The position numbers were made by a program, and so were the translations under genes. A DNA stretch of 64,000 nt from VBCK01 sp035511515 (GTDB taxonomy: Bacteria; Pseudomonadota; Gammaproteobacteria; Burkholderiales; Burkholderiaceae_F), in the NCBI GenBank assembly GCA_035511515.1, contig DATKFG010000029.1, positions 1-64,000 on the forward strand, read 5' to 3'. Under the pieces are notes generated by a model. It was not told where the DNA came from and ran no database searches. It saw nothing but the letters and a program-made list of their open reading frames with translations. Positions 52,279-61,584 of the stretch are shown here, piece after piece. Position 1 is the stretch's first letter, and each line of letters begins with the position of its first letter.

Positions 52279-53415
52279 ATGTTCAAACGAGGAGGCTTTA
52301 AAGGGTTGATCGGTTCGAATTTCCTGATCGGCCTTGCTGCAGTTAGCGTATTCGCGTTGGCCGGCGATGTCCTGGCTAAAGACGGCCCGGAATTCAACCA
52401 GCCCGGCAACATTCTGATGGCCGACCAGTTCAACAACCGTGTCATCGAGACGGACAAGAACGGTCAAATTGTCTGGTCCTTTGGACTGGGGCCGACAGAT
52501 TTTTCGGCAAACTCGATCATCGGTGTCAACGACGCCCAGCGCGTCGGGCGATTCACGCTGATGGCGGGTACCGGCACACCGACTGGCGTAGTTTCCCAGG
52601 CGCCGGGCGGCGCTGCGGACAATCGCGTCATCCTGGTGAGTCCAAAAGGGAAAATCGTCTGGCAGTACGGCCAGTTTGGAGTAAGTGGCTCGGGGCCCGA
52701 TCAGTTGAATACGCCCGTTCAATGCACCTGGCTGCCGAATTTCCACGTGCTGATCACCGACCAGGCCAATAACCGGATCATCGAAGTGAATCTGCGCAAG
52801 GAAATCGTCTGGCAGTATCCGGATCCAAACGACACCGCGGCAGTTCCGCTCAACAGCCCGAACTCCGCCGAGTTGCTCGACAATGGTCACATCCTGATTT
52901 CCGACGAGAACAACAGCCAGGCCATCGAGGTCACGCGCGACCATAAGATCGTCCGGACGTTCACCGCCAAAGGCACGGTGAATATCGTCGCCTTCGCCAG
53001 CCGCCTGGAAAACGGGGACACGCTGCTGACCGATGCCGGCAATGCCCGCGCCGTCGAAGTCGACGCCAACGACAACATCGTCTGGGAATACGACATCGAC
53101 ACGAACCCACCGAGCGTCGCGGCGCCCCTGCCGACGCGCGCGGTGCGGCTGCGCGATGGGGACACGCTGATCAGCGACCAGTTCAACAATCGCGTGATTC
53201 GAGTGAACCATGCCAAGCAAATCGTTGCCAGCTACGGCCTGCCGCTCTCCGGCAGCACCCTGCCGGCCCTTGGGTCCGGCACCCTGATCGGGAGCAATGT
53301 CGGCTACGACCTCAAGACCACGCAAAAAGGGCTGTATTCGCCGTACGATGCGAAGGTGGTCGGTGACTACACCGGGTTGACGCCGCCGATTGACTTTGAC
53401 GACGACACCCCGTGA
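52279..53415 (+). CDS. Secreted NHL/beta-propeller repeat protein
   Basis: The 378-residue product has a signal peptide (residues about 12-33, ending VLA). About six propeller blades follow, each with a 'GxxLisD..NNRviEvd..g.ivWxyg' pattern ('NILMADQFNNRVIETDKNGQIVWSF', 'HVLITDQANNRIIEVNLRKEIVWQY', 'DTLISDQFNNRVIRVNHAKQIVASY'). This is the NHL or arylsulfotransferase-like propeller layout. The repeats suggest a binding scaffold, with no catalytic residues visible. The ATG at 52279 follows GTGGAGA. It stands alone and has slightly lower GC than neighbours. Confidence 0.8.
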   Translation: MFKRGGFKGLIGSNFLIGLAAVSVFALAGDVLAKDGPEFNQPGNILMADQFNNRVIETDKNGQIVWSFGLGPTDFSANSIIGVNDAQRVGRFTLMAGTGTPTGVVSQAPGGAADNRVILVSPKGKIVWQYGQFGVSGSGPDQLNTPVQCTWLPNFHVLITDQANNRIIEVNLRKEIVWQYPDPNDTAAVPLNSPNSAELLDNGHILISDENNSQAIEVTRDHKIVRTFTAKGTVNIVAFASRLENGDTLLTDAGNARAVEVDANDNIVWEYDIDTNPPSVAAPLPTRAVRLRDGDTLISDQFNNRVIRVNHAKQIVASYGLPLSGSTLPALGSGTLIGSNVGYDLKTTQKGLYSPYDAKVVGDYTGLTPPIDFDDDTP

Positions 53416-53447
53416 TGGGTGGGCCCGTGTCGCGGCGCTGAACGGGC

Positions 53448-54923
53448 CTACACCGCTGTTTGACCGGGAGGCGTGGAGCTCGCTGCCACCGCGGTAGCGG
53501 CGGCTGCTCCGCGCTGTGCGCTGGCGGCCGGGCGTATCAGCACGGCGCCCAGCAGGGACGCCGCCAACGCGAACGCCGCACCGACCAGGAACGCGGCGTG
53601 GTAGCCGCCGGCCAGCGCGGTGAGCGGATCGGCTCCCTGCGCGCGCAGCGCGTCGGTGCGTGCTGCCGCCAGGCTGGCGAGCACTGCGAGTCCCAGCGCA
53701 CCGCCCATCATGAAGGACGTGTTGACCACGCCCGAGGCCAGGCCCGACTCTTGCGGCGCCACATCGCTCATCGCAGCCAGCAGCACCGGGTTCAGCGCCA
53801 TGCCCGCGCCCAGCCCGAGCAGCGTCATCGCCGGCAACACGTCGATGGCGAAACGCGCGTCGATCGGGGCCCGCGCGAACAGCGCCAGTCCGGCGGCCGC
53901 CAGCAGCAGACCGAGCGCAAGCGGCAACCGCAGTCCGAAGCGCATCACGATGCGGGCTGACAGGCCCAGCGAGAAGGCAGCCATGATCAGGTTCGCGGGC
54001 AGGTAGGCGAGCCCGACCTGCATCGCGTCGTAGCCGAGCACCAGCTGCAGGTAGAGTGCCGAAATGAAGAACCATGCGAACATGGCGGCGGCCCACAGGA
54101 CGCTGACCGCATCGGCGGTGGCGACATTGCGCAACTTGAAAAGGCGCAGCGGCATCAGAGGGTCGCGAACCTGCGCTTCGATCGCCACGAAGGCCGCCAG
54201 CAGCAGCGCGGCCGCGCCCAGCAGGCCGGCCGTCTGCGCCGAGGCCCATCCGGCCTCGTTGCCGTTGACGATCGCGTAGACGGCCAGCATCAAGGCGGCC
54301 GTCACGGTCGCGGCGCCGGCCACATCCAGCCGAGCCGTGGCCGAGTCCTCGCGCCCGGCCGGCAGCAGCGCCAGGCACGCCGCGAACACGACAGCGCCGA
54401 TCGGCAGATTGACGAGAAAGACCCAATGCCAGGACAGCGTGCTGGTCAGAAACCCGCCGGCCAGCACGCCGATGCTGCCGCCGCTGGCGCACACGAAGCT
54501 GTAGACGCCCATCGCCTGCGCGCGCTCGTCGGGCTCGCTGAACAGATTCATGATCAGCGACAGCGCAACCGCGGTCACGACGGCGCCGCCCAGGCCCTGC
54601 ACCGCGCGCGCGGCGATCAGCAGTTGCTGCGAGCCGGCCAGGCCGCAGGCGAGCGATGCGAGCGAGAACAGCGTGATGCCGAGCAGAAACAGCCGGCGCC
54701 GACCGTACAGATCGCCGAGACGGCCGCCCAGCAGCAGGAACCCGCCGTAAGTGAGCAGGTACGCATTCACCACCCACACCAGCGACTTGCCGAAGTGAAG
54801 GTCCGCCCGGATCGATGGAAGCGCGACGTTCACGATGGTGGTGTCCAGAACGATCATCAGGACTCCCGCACACAGCAGGTACAGGCATAGCCAACGCTTG
54901 CGGTCGTCGATGCGGTTGGTCAT
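53448..54923 (-). CDS. DHA2-family MFS multidrug transporter (EmrB/QacA type)
   Basis: The 491-residue protein has about 14 helices and the DHA2 motif C equivalent 'GVYSFVCASGGSIGVLAGGFLTS'. The opening helix carries 'VLMIVLDTTIVNVALPSI', the diagnostic 14-TMS signature with Asp, and motif A is 'GGRLGDLYGRRRLFL'. Such proteins export hydrophobic compounds by proton antiport. ATG at 54923 is chosen because the signature starts soon after it. It faces left, converging on the beta-propeller gene. No regulator is adjacent. Confidence 0.93.
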   Translation of the reverse strand: MTNRIDDRKRWLCLYLLCAGVLMIVLDTTIVNVALPSIRADLHFGKSLVWVVNAYLLTYGGFLLLGGRLGDLYGRRRLFLLGITLFSLASLACGLAGSQQLLIAARAVQGLGGAVVTAVALSLIMNLFSEPDERAQAMGVYSFVCASGGSIGVLAGGFLTSTLSWHWVFLVNLPIGAVVFAACLALLPAGREDSATARLDVAGAATVTAALMLAVYAIVNGNEAGWASAQTAGLLGAAALLLAAFVAIEAQVRDPLMPLRLFKLRNVATADAVSVLWAAAMFAWFFISALYLQLVLGYDAMQVGLAYLPANLIMAAFSLGLSARIVMRFGLRLPLALGLLLAAAGLALFARAPIDARFAIDVLPAMTLLGLGAGMALNPVLLAAMSDVAPQESGLASGVVNTSFMMGGALGLAVLASLAAARTDALRAQGADPLTALAGGYHAAFLVGAAFALAASLLGAVLIRPAASAQRGAAAATAVAASSTPPGQTAV

Positions 54924-55030
54924 CCGGGCTTCTCCTCGGTTTGCACCCGCTAGTCGATCGGCCGGGGCCGGATTCGACAACCCGGTCCGATTTCCACCGG
55001 CGTTGCGGGGACTCCGGGCATCGCGCCGGG

Positions 55031-55621
55031 TCACCGCAGCCCGGCCAGGTACCAGCTGACGTCGGCGATGTCCTGCTCCGACAGCGGCTGCGCGGCTTCA
55101 GCCATCGAGCCATCGATGTCCGGACGTTGGCCCGACTTGAAGCCGCGCAACTGCTGGACCAGGTAGTCGTAATGCAACCCGGCAATACGCGGAATCTGGT
55201 TCTGACCGCCGAAGGTCGGCGTATGGCAGGAATCGCAGTGGCTTGTGGCCGCAACCGACCGCCCCGCTGCGGTTTTCGCGTCATCGGCCGGCTGCGCCGT
55301 TGCCAGCGGCGCCTGCGACGAGTAGTAGGCCGCGATGTCCTTCATGTCGGCGTCCGTGAGGTTGGCCGCGAACGGGCTCATTTGTTCGTTCACGCGGCGC
55401 TGTTCCCGAAACTGCAGCAGTTGGTAATAGATGTACAGCGGCGGCTGCCCCGCGAGCGACGGATAAACCGGGTTCGACGAGTTGCCGTCGGCTCCGTGGC
55501 ATGCCGCGCACACCTGGGCTTTGGCCTGGCCGGACGACGCATCGGCGGCGGCGGCCGCGGAAACGATGGTCAGCGCCGCAAGCGACAGCGCGAACCGCGC
55601 GAAACCGACCGGAGGGACCAT
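55031..55621 (-). CDS. Dihaem cytochrome c4-type electron carrier
   Basis: The 196-residue protein has a signal peptide (residues about 10-28, ending AAAA) and two CxxCH haem motifs: CAACH (about 38-42) and CDSCH (about 128-132). Two halves of about 90 residues each are like the class I domains of cytochrome c4. The ATG at 55621 has AGGA seven bases upstream. It lies 52 bases downstream of a soluble PQQ-type dehydrogenase on the same strand and is a natural electron acceptor for it. Confidence 0.92.
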   Translation of the reverse strand: MVPPVGFARFALSLAALTIVSAAAAADASSGQAKAQVCAACHGADGNSSNPVYPSLAGQPPLYIYYQLLQFREQRRVNEQMSPFAANLTDADMKDIAAYYSSQAPLATAQPADDAKTAAGRSVAATSHCDSCHTPTFGGQNQIPRIAGLHYDYLVQQLRGFKSGQRPDIDGSMAEAAQPLSEQDIADVSWYLAGLR

Positions 55622-55672
55622 GCGAAGTTCCTGAGTCAAGACGCGCCGCCGGCGCTGCCGAGGATCGGCGAA

Positions 55673-56914
55673 CTACTTGCGGTACGCGATACGGTAGATG
55701 GCTCCGGCGAGGTCGTCGGACACCAGCAGCGCCCCGTCCGGCGCGACCTGCACGTCAACGGGTCGTCCCCAGTGGCTTTCGCCCTGCAAAAACCCGGTCG
55801 CGAACGGCTCGTACTTCACGGGCTGGCTGTTGTCGTCCAGAACCACCCGGCTCACGTTGAAGCCGGTCTTTTTGGTGCGGTTCCATGAGCCGTGTTCCGC
55901 AATGAAAATGTTGTTCCGGTACTCGGCCGGGAACTGCTGGCCGGTGTAAAAGCGCATTCCCAGCGATGCCACGTGCGGACCGAGCTTCAACGTCGGCGGA
56001 TCGAACTCCTTGCACGAGCGGCCCTTGCCGAATTCGTCGTCGAGCAGATCGCCCTGGTGGCAGAACGGAAAGCCGAAGTTCATTCCCTTGCGCGTCACGC
56101 GGTGCAAGGTATCGTTCGGCAGGTCGTCGCCCACCCAGTCGCGGCCGTTGTTGGTGAACCACAGCTCCTTGGTCAACGGATGGAAATCCATGCCGACGCT
56201 GTTGCGCACCCCGGTGACAACCGTTTCGAGCACCCCCCGATCCGGATCGACCCGCGCGATCTGGGCATGCGTGACCGGCGGGATCAGGATGTTGCCCGGC
56301 GATCCGATCTGGAAGTACAGCCAGCCGTCCGGGCCCAGCGTCATGAACTTCCATCCGTGTGGCTCGTCCTTGGGCAAGGCATCGAACACGACCACCGGCC
56401 GGGGCGGGCTGTCCAGGCTCGACTCGATGTTGTCGTAGCGCAGGATGCGCGACACCTCGGCCACATACAGCGAGCCGTTCCTGAACGCCACGCCGTTGGG
56501 GCGGTACAAGCCCTTCAGGATGGGCTTGACTTCGCGCTGCCCGTTCCGGTCGACGATCGCATAGACGGTGCCGACGAAGCGCGTGCCCACGAATACCGTA
56601 CCGTTTTTGCCGACGGTCATCGAGCGTGCGTTGGGTATGCCGCTCGCCCAGACGGAAATCACGAACCCCTCCGGCACCTGGATCTTTCCGATCGGGATTT
56701 CCTCGAGCGGAAGAGCCGTCAGCGGCGGCGGATGCGGAGACAGGTTCAGCGCCTCCTGCTCGGGCTTGCGGCCTTGAGACCAGGTCGGTGGAGACGCCGG
56801 CGTCGGATTGGCGGCGGCCGGCGCCGTCGAAGGCTGCTGGCCGATCGCATTCGAAAGGGCGAACAGAGCGCCCGTCGATGCAATCAGAACGGCACGGTGT
56901 CGCAACGCGCGCAT
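55673..56914 (-). CDS. PQQ-dependent sugar dehydrogenase-like (sorbosone dehydrogenase family)
   Basis: The 413-residue product has a signal peptide (residues about 8-25, ending AIGQ) and a six-bladed propeller fold typical of soluble PQQ glucose/sorbosone dehydrogenases. Visible blocks include 'PEGFVISVWASGIPNARSMTVG', 'YRPNGVAFRNGSLYVAEVSRILRYD', 'TGVRNSVGMDFHPLTKELWFTNNGRDW', 'FIAEHGSWNR' and 'HWGRPVDVQVAPDGALLVSDD'. The His and Arg residues fit PQQ and Ca sites by family. It would oxidise a sugar or alcohol in the periplasm. ATG at 56914 is chosen for the signal peptide. Confidence 0.9.
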   Translation of the reverse strand: MRALRHRAVLIASTGALFALSNAIGQQPSTAPAAANPTPASPPTWSQGRKPEQEALNLSPHPPPLTALPLEEIPIGKIQVPEGFVISVWASGIPNARSMTVGKNGTVFVGTRFVGTVYAIVDRNGQREVKPILKGLYRPNGVAFRNGSLYVAEVSRILRYDNIESSLDSPPRPVVVFDALPKDEPHGWKFMTLGPDGWLYFQIGSPGNILIPPVTHAQIARVDPDRGVLETVVTGVRNSVGMDFHPLTKELWFTNNGRDWVGDDLPNDTLHRVTRKGMNFGFPFCHQGDLLDDEFGKGRSCKEFDPPTLKLGPHVASLGMRFYTGQQFPAEYRNNIFIAEHGSWNRTKKTGFNVSRVVLDDNSQPVKYEPFATGFLQGESHWGRPVDVQVAPDGALLVSDDLAGAIYRIAYRK

Positions 56915-57041
56915 AAGCTGCCTTCGACTCCAATCATAAGACGTCGTTCCCCGTTTGCGTAACGCACGCAACAGCTCCCAGGCTTGAAGTCTCAACCTCG
57001 ATGCCATCAGGGTGGCGCCCTCATTGCCCGAACCCGGCATA

Positions 57042-57057
57042 TGTAGTAGTCTCTACA
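57042..57057. promoter_or_regulatory. Candidate operator upstream of chrB
   Basis: TGTAG-N6-CTACA is a perfect inverted repeat at 57042-57057, and a further half-site TCTACAAC (about 57069-57076) follows. It lies in the 171-base region between the divergent PQQ dehydrogenase and chrB genes, 29 bases before the chrB start. It could bind ChrB, which is known as a chromate-responsive regulator in other chr operons. The binder is an inference. Confidence 0.45.
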
Positions 57058-57085
57058 CAGACGTGATATCTACAACATAAACGAT

Positions 57086-58048
57086 TTGAAGACCTGGCAC
57101 CTGCTGATACTGACGCTGCCGACGGAAAACGCCACCGCACGGATGCGGTTCTGGCGCGCCCTGAAGGCGATGGGTTGCGCCGTCCTGCGCGACGGCGTCT
57201 ATCTGCTGCCGCGTAGCGAAACCAGCGGCTTCGCGCTGCAGGAGGTGGCCGAGGGCATCATCGAGGCAGGCGGCACCGCGAACCTGGTCGAGGTGACCAG
57301 TCGCGATCGCGCGCAGGATGAGTTGTTCCGCGCGCTGTTCGACCGCACCGAGGACTACGCGGCGCTGGCGAAGTCGCTCAGTGCGGCTCGCAAATCGCTC
57401 TCGCGGCTGTCGGCACCGGAGATCAATCGGGCGCTGCGCCGGTTGCGGCGCGAATACGAGGCGCTGCGCGCGATCGATTTTTTCCCGGCTGAAGCGGCCA
57501 CGCGCGCCGAGGCCGGTTGGAACGACTTTGTCGGCGTGGTCGACACCGTTCTTTCTCCCGACGAACCGCACGCTGCAGACGCCTCGATCCGGCGCCTGGA
57601 CCGCAAGGACTATCAGGGTCGCATCTGGGCCACACGGCGCCATTTGTGGGTCGATCGCGTCGCCAGCGCCTGGCTGATCCGGCGCTTCATCGACTCCAAG
57701 GCCCGCTTCGTGTGGCTCGACAAGCCGACGTCCTGTCCCAGGAAGGCCCTGGGGTTCGACTTCGACGGCGCCGCCTTCACGCACGTCGGCGACAAGGTGA
57801 CCTTCGAGGTGCTGGTCGAGAGCTTCGGGCTCGACCGGGACCCGGCGCTCGGGCGCCTGGGCGAGCTGGTGCACGCGCTCGATGTCGGTGGCCCGGTGGT
57901 GCCCGAGAGCAGCGGCTTCGAGGCGCTGATGACCGGCGCGCGGCAGCGCGCGGCCGATGATGATGCGCTGCTGCAGCAGATGACGCCGATGCTCGACTCG
58001 CTGCACGCGTTTTATTCGGAGCCGGTGGCAAAGGACAAACGTCGGTGA
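57086..58048 (+). CDS. chrB: Chromate resistance regulator ChrB
   Basis: The 320-residue protein has the full-length ChrB layout: an N-terminal domain (about 1-135, 'LLILTLPTENATARMRFWRALKAMG', 'GVYLLP') and a C-terminal Chrome_Resist domain (about 170-310, 'WATRRHLWVDRVASAWLIRRFID', 'FVWLD', 'FDFDGAAFTHVGDKVTFEVL'). ChrB senses chromate and controls chrA expression. A TTG start at 57086 is used. It overlaps chrA by four bases, forming the first pair of a longer operon. Confidence 0.92.
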   Translation: MKTWHLLILTLPTENATARMRFWRALKAMGCAVLRDGVYLLPRSETSGFALQEVAEGIIEAGGTANLVEVTSRDRAQDELFRALFDRTEDYAALAKSLSAARKSLSRLSAPEINRALRRLRREYEALRAIDFFPAEAATRAEAGWNDFVGVVDTVLSPDEPHAADASIRRLDRKDYQGRIWATRRHLWVDRVASAWLIRRFIDSKARFVWLDKPTSCPRKALGFDFDGAAFTHVGDKVTFEVLVESFGLDRDPALGRLGELVHALDVGGPVVPESSGFEALMTGARQRAADDDALLQQMTPMLDSLHAFYSEPVAKDKRR

Positions 58049-59211
58049 ACGAGGCGCAATCCCCGCAGCCGCGGTACGCGTTGTGGGAGCTGGCGCTTTA
58101 CGCGCTCAAGCTCGGCAGCGTCGGCTTCGGCGGTCCCGTGGCGCTGGTGGGGTACATGTATCGCGACCTGGTCGAGCGGCGTCGTTGGATATCGGAGGCC
58201 GACTACAAGGAAGGCCTGACGCTGGCGCAGCTGATGCCGGGCCCGCTGGCAGCGCAGCTGGCCATGTATCTGGGCTACGTCCACTACCGCGTGCGCGGTG
58301 CGACCATCGTCGGGGTCGCGTTCGTTCTGCCTTCGTTCTGGATGGTCGTCGCACTCGGCTGGCTCTACGTGCGCTACGGGGGGCTCGCCTGGATGCAGGC
58401 CGTCTTCTACGGGGTCGGTGCGGCGGTGATCGGCATCATCGCCATCAGCGCCTACAAACTGACCCGCAAGAACATCGGCCGCGATCCGCTCCTGTGGGGG
58501 ATTTATCTCGTCGGCGCGGCGATCACTGCGTTGACCGCATCGGAAAGCGTCTGGGTGTTCGTGCTGGGTGGGCTGCTGGTGTGGCTGCTGCGCGCACCGC
58601 CCGGATGGCTCAAGGGGACCGGAACCGCCGCATCGCTGGGGGCACTCGCGTTTCCGTCGAGCCACATGGACTGGACGCTGCTGAGTCAGATCCTCGGCTT
58701 CTTCGCCAAGGCGGGCGCGTTCGTCTTCGGCAGCGGACTGGCCATCGTGCCCTTCCTGTACGGCGGTGTCGTCACCGAGCACCACTGGCTCGACGAACGC
58801 CAGTTCGTGGACGCGGTGGCGGTGGCGATGATCACGCCGGGCCCGGTCGTGATCACGGTCGGGTTCATCGGCTATCTGATCGCCGGCCTGCCGGGTTCCA
58901 TTGCGGCAGCCGGCGGCACCTTCCTGCCGTGCTACCTGTTCACGATCATCCCGGCGCCGTACTTCAAGAAGCACGGCAAGCGTCCGGGCATTGTCGCCTT
59001 CGTCGACGGCGCCACGGCGGCGGCGGTCGGCACCATCGCGGGGTCTGTCGTTGTCCTGGGTCGGCGCTCCTTGATCGACCTGCCGACGCTGCTGACCGCG
59101 CTCGCCTCCATCGGCATCCTGCTCAGGTTCAGGAAGTTGCCCGAGCCGGTGGTCGTCGCATCCGCTGCGGCACTGGGCTTGCTGCTGTTTCCGGTCGTAC
59201 GCCACCCCTAG
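58045..59211 (+). CDS. chrA: Chromate transporter ChrA (long-chain form, copy 1)
   Basis: ChrA exports chromate across the inner membrane. The 388-residue protein has two homologous halves of about six helices. Each half has a family motif: 'LGSVGFGGPVALVGYM' and 'LAQLMPGPLAAQLAMYLG' in the first half, and 'GAFVFGSGLAIVPFLYGGVV' and 'VAMITPGPVVITVGFIGYL' in the second. It starts with GTG overlapping the chrB stop. A second ChrA is encoded at 61585. Both appear complete. Confidence 0.95.
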   Translation: MNEAQSPQPRYALWELALYALKLGSVGFGGPVALVGYMYRDLVERRRWISEADYKEGLTLAQLMPGPLAAQLAMYLGYVHYRVRGATIVGVAFVLPSFWMVVALGWLYVRYGGLAWMQAVFYGVGAAVIGIIAISAYKLTRKNIGRDPLLWGIYLVGAAITALTASESVWVFVLGGLLVWLLRAPPGWLKGTGTAASLGALAFPSSHMDWTLLSQILGFFAKAGAFVFGSGLAIVPFLYGGVVTEHHWLDERQFVDAVAVAMITPGPVVITVGFIGYLIAGLPGSIAAAGGTFLPCYLFTIIPAPYFKKHGKRPGIVAFVDGATAAAVGTIAGSVVVLGRRSLIDLPTLLTALASIGILLRFRKLPEPVVVASAAALGLLLFPVVRHP

Positions 59212-59233
59212 CATCGCACTGCAGGAGGACATC

Positions 59234-59689
59234 ATGAAATGGGTGACCCGCGAACGTCCGAAGATCGACCGCATCGCCTGCCCCTGGCTGATTACGCGAT
59301 TCATCGACCGGCAACCGGAATTTCTCTACGTTCCCGCGTCCGACGTGTTCGAGGTCGCGCAACGCTCCGGGGCCATACCGTACGACATACCCGGCGCCGA
59401 GCTGTCGCATGTCGGCGAACTGTGCAGCTTCGATGCGTTCCTCGGCAAGTACGCACTGAGTGATCCGGCCCTGCAGGCGCTCGCGCTGATCGTCCGCGGC
59501 GCTGACACGTCACGGCCCGGGCTCACGCCGCAGTCCGCCGGCCTGTACGCGATTTCGCTCGGCCTGTCGCACAACTTCGCCGACGACCACGAGATGCTGC
59601 GGCATGGACTGATCCTGTACGACGCGCTTTATGCCTGGTGCAAGTCCTGTCAGGGTGAAGCGCATCGCTGGCCGCCGATACCCGGCTGA
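59234..59689 (+). CDS. Chromate resistance (ChrB C-terminal-domain) protein
   Basis: The 151-residue protein corresponds to the stand-alone Chrome_Resist domain: 'KWVTRERPKIDRIACPWLITRFID', 'FLYVPASDVFEVA', 'AIPYDIPGAELSHVGELCSFDAFL'. This is homologous to the C-terminal domain of ChrB, about 2 kb upstream, so the locus carries the full and the short form. An AGGAGG precedes the ATG at 59234. It is 22 bases after chrA. Role likely in chromate handling, mechanism unknown. Confidence 0.88.
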   Translation: MKWVTRERPKIDRIACPWLITRFIDRQPEFLYVPASDVFEVAQRSGAIPYDIPGAELSHVGELCSFDAFLGKYALSDPALQALALIVRGADTSRPGLTPQSAGLYAISLGLSHNFADDHEMLRHGLILYDALYAWCKSCQGEAHRWPPIPG

Positions 59690-59771
59690 TGCACGCGGCG
59701 CGGTCGCTGGTCGCACGGTTGCTCTTTGCGCTCGTCAATCGTCCCTTAACCCCGCATCGGGAGAACGCCTC

Positions 59772-60521
59772 ATGAATGATCCATCCCGTCGTCACTTTCT
59801 CCAAACCGCGTCTCTCGCGACGGCCGGCATCGCGCTCGTCGACGCCGCGCGGGCCGCCGACAAGGCGGATGCAGCCCCCGCCATGCCGCCGGCGGTTCCG
59901 GCGTTTGCTCCGGTGCATCAACCGAAGCCGCTGGCGTTCGACCCGGCCAAGCTGGACGGCCTGTCCGAAAAGCTGATCCGATCGCACTGGGAGAACAACT
60001 ACGGCGGCTCGGTCAAGACGCTGAACGCGGTCAAGCTCAGGCTCGCCCAGGCGCTGGCCGACAAGGACACCCCGCCATTCCTGTACGACGACCTGAAGCG
60101 CGAACACCTGATGCGCACCGGTTCGGTCGTTTTCCACGAGCTGTACTTCGAGAACCTCGGCGGAAGCGGAAAGGCGGATGCGGAACTGCGCACGCAGATC
60201 GGCGCCGCATTCGGCGATTTCGACGCCTGGGAAACCGAGTTTCGCAGAGTCGGCGCAGGCCTTGCGGGCGGTTCGGGCTGGGTCGTGCTGGGATACAACC
60301 TGCATTCCGGGCAGATCGAGAACTACTGGCTGGCAGACCACCTGCACAGCCCTGCCGCCACGCTGCCACTGCTGGTCATGGACATGTACGAGCACGCCTA
60401 CCAGATGGACTACGGCGCGGGTGCGGCCAGGTACATCGATGCTTTTTTCCGGAACATCCGCTGGGAATCCGTCGCAGAGCGGCTCGCTTACGCCCGACGC
60501 GCGGTCTCGCACAAGCCGTGA
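59772..60521 (+). CDS. Tat-exported Fe/Mn superoxide dismutase (ChrC-like)
   Basis: The 249-residue protein starts with a Tat signal ('PSRRHFLQTASLATAGIALV', residues 5-24) ending near AARA. The rest is an iron/manganese SOD: the first His in 'LIRSHWENNYGG', the second in 'VVFHELYFENLGG', and Asp and His ligands in 'LVMDMYEHAYQMDYG'. SODs of this type (ChrC) occur in chr operons and remove superoxide formed during chromate reduction. GGGAGA precedes the ATG at 59772. It overlaps the beta-propeller gene by four bases. Confidence 0.92.
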   Translation: MNDPSRRHFLQTASLATAGIALVDAARAADKADAAPAMPPAVPAFAPVHQPKPLAFDPAKLDGLSEKLIRSHWENNYGGSVKTLNAVKLRLAQALADKDTPPFLYDDLKREHLMRTGSVVFHELYFENLGGSGKADAELRTQIGAAFGDFDAWETEFRRVGAGLAGGSGWVVLGYNLHSGQIENYWLADHLHSPAATLPLLVMDMYEHAYQMDYGAGAARYIDAFFRNIRWESVAERLAYARRAVSHKP

Positions 60522-61522
60522 AGGTCCGCCACGCCCGGGGCGCCATGGTGGCCTGTGCGATATGGCTGGCGCTGATCGATGCGACCCGGGCCGGATCGCC
60601 CGAGCTGCCGCTGGAGCTGGTCGCCGACGTGCCGCTCCCCGGCGACACCTCGCGCTTCGACTACGAGAGTCTCGACACCGGCCGGCACCTGCTGTTCATC
60701 GCGCATCTGGGCCAGAGCGAGGTGCTGGTCTTCGATACCCGCACGCGGCAGGTGCTCAAGAGAATCGGCGGCCTGCGCCATGTGCACGGCGTGCTGGCGG
60801 TTGCCGAGTTGGGCCGGGTGTATGCGAGCGCAACCGGCACCGACGAGGTCGTCGCGATCGACGAGGAGCGCTTGACGGAAGTGGCGCGGGTCGCGGGCGG
60901 CAACTACCCGGACGGAATGGCGTATGCCCCGCAGGCCGGCAAACTGTACGTCTCCGACGAGACCGGGGCCACCGAGACCGTGATCGACGTGCGATCCAAC
61001 CGGCGCGTCGCCACGATTGAGCTGGGCGGGCAGGTGGGCAACACCCAATACGATCCGGTTTCCCGGCACATCCTCGTGAACGTGCAGTCGCGCCGGCAAC
61101 TGGTCGAGATCGATCCGGCGACCGACCAGATCATCGCCAGGCTCGACCTGCCGGGCGCGAAGGGAAATCATGGGTTGCTGATCGAACCGGACCTGCGCCT
61201 GGCCTTCATCGGCTGCGAGGACAACAGCAAGCTGCTGGTGGTCGACCTGGGGTTGCGCCGCATCAGCCGCTCGTACGACGTCGGGTCAGAGCCCGATGTT
61301 CTGTCCTACGACGCGTCGCTGGGCCTGATCTACGTCGCCTCGGAGTCCGGGACACTGTCGATGTTCAAGGTCACGGCGCAGCGCATCGAAAAGCTGGCCG
61401 AGGGCCGTCTCGCGCCGGACGCCCACGTGGTCGCGGTCGATCCCGAGACGCACCTGGCCTATTTTCCGATCAGGAACCTGGGCGGGCACCCGGTGCTGCG
61501 AATCATGCGTCCGGTACCGTAA
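60518..61522 (+). CDS. Periplasmic YVTN/beta-propeller protein
   Basis: The 334-residue product has a signal peptide (residues about 8-25, ending TRAG) and a seven-bladed propeller with YVTN-like repeats ('VLVFDTRTRQVLKRIGGLRHVHGV', 'VVAIDEERLTEVARVAGGNYPDGMAY', 'LVEIDPATDQIIARLDLPGAKGNHGL'). GTG at 60518 overlaps the SOD stop by four bases, so it is coupled to the SOD. It is a binding protein with no visible catalytic motif. Its place in a chromate operon suggests redox or metal-stress sensing, as inference. Confidence 0.8.
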   Translation: MKVRHARGAMVACAIWLALIDATRAGSPELPLELVADVPLPGDTSRFDYESLDTGRHLLFIAHLGQSEVLVFDTRTRQVLKRIGGLRHVHGVLAVAELGRVYASATGTDEVVAIDEERLTEVARVAGGNYPDGMAYAPQAGKLYVSDETGATETVIDVRSNRRVATIELGGQVGNTQYDPVSRHILVNVQSRRQLVEIDPATDQIIARLDLPGAKGNHGLLIEPDLRLAFIGCEDNSKLLVVDLGLRRISRSYDVGSEPDVLSYDASLGLIYVASESGTLSMFKVTAQRIEKLAEGRLAPDAHVVAVDPETHLAYFPIRNLGGHPVLRIMRPVP

Positions 61523-61584
61523 GGTCGGCCCAGGGTCGTCAGCCATCGACGCCGGCCGGATAGACTGTGACCGTGCGACGAACG

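Noticed and set aside
51982..55284. Minus-strand open frame of 1100 codons
   Set aside because: It is antisense to the beta-propeller gene and out of frame with the DHA2 transporter, with no known domain in its translation.
57047..57085. Specific -35/-10 promoter boxes upstream of chrB
   Set aside because: Several AT-rich hexamers exist but none has correct spacing with a convincing partner, so only the inverted repeat is reported.
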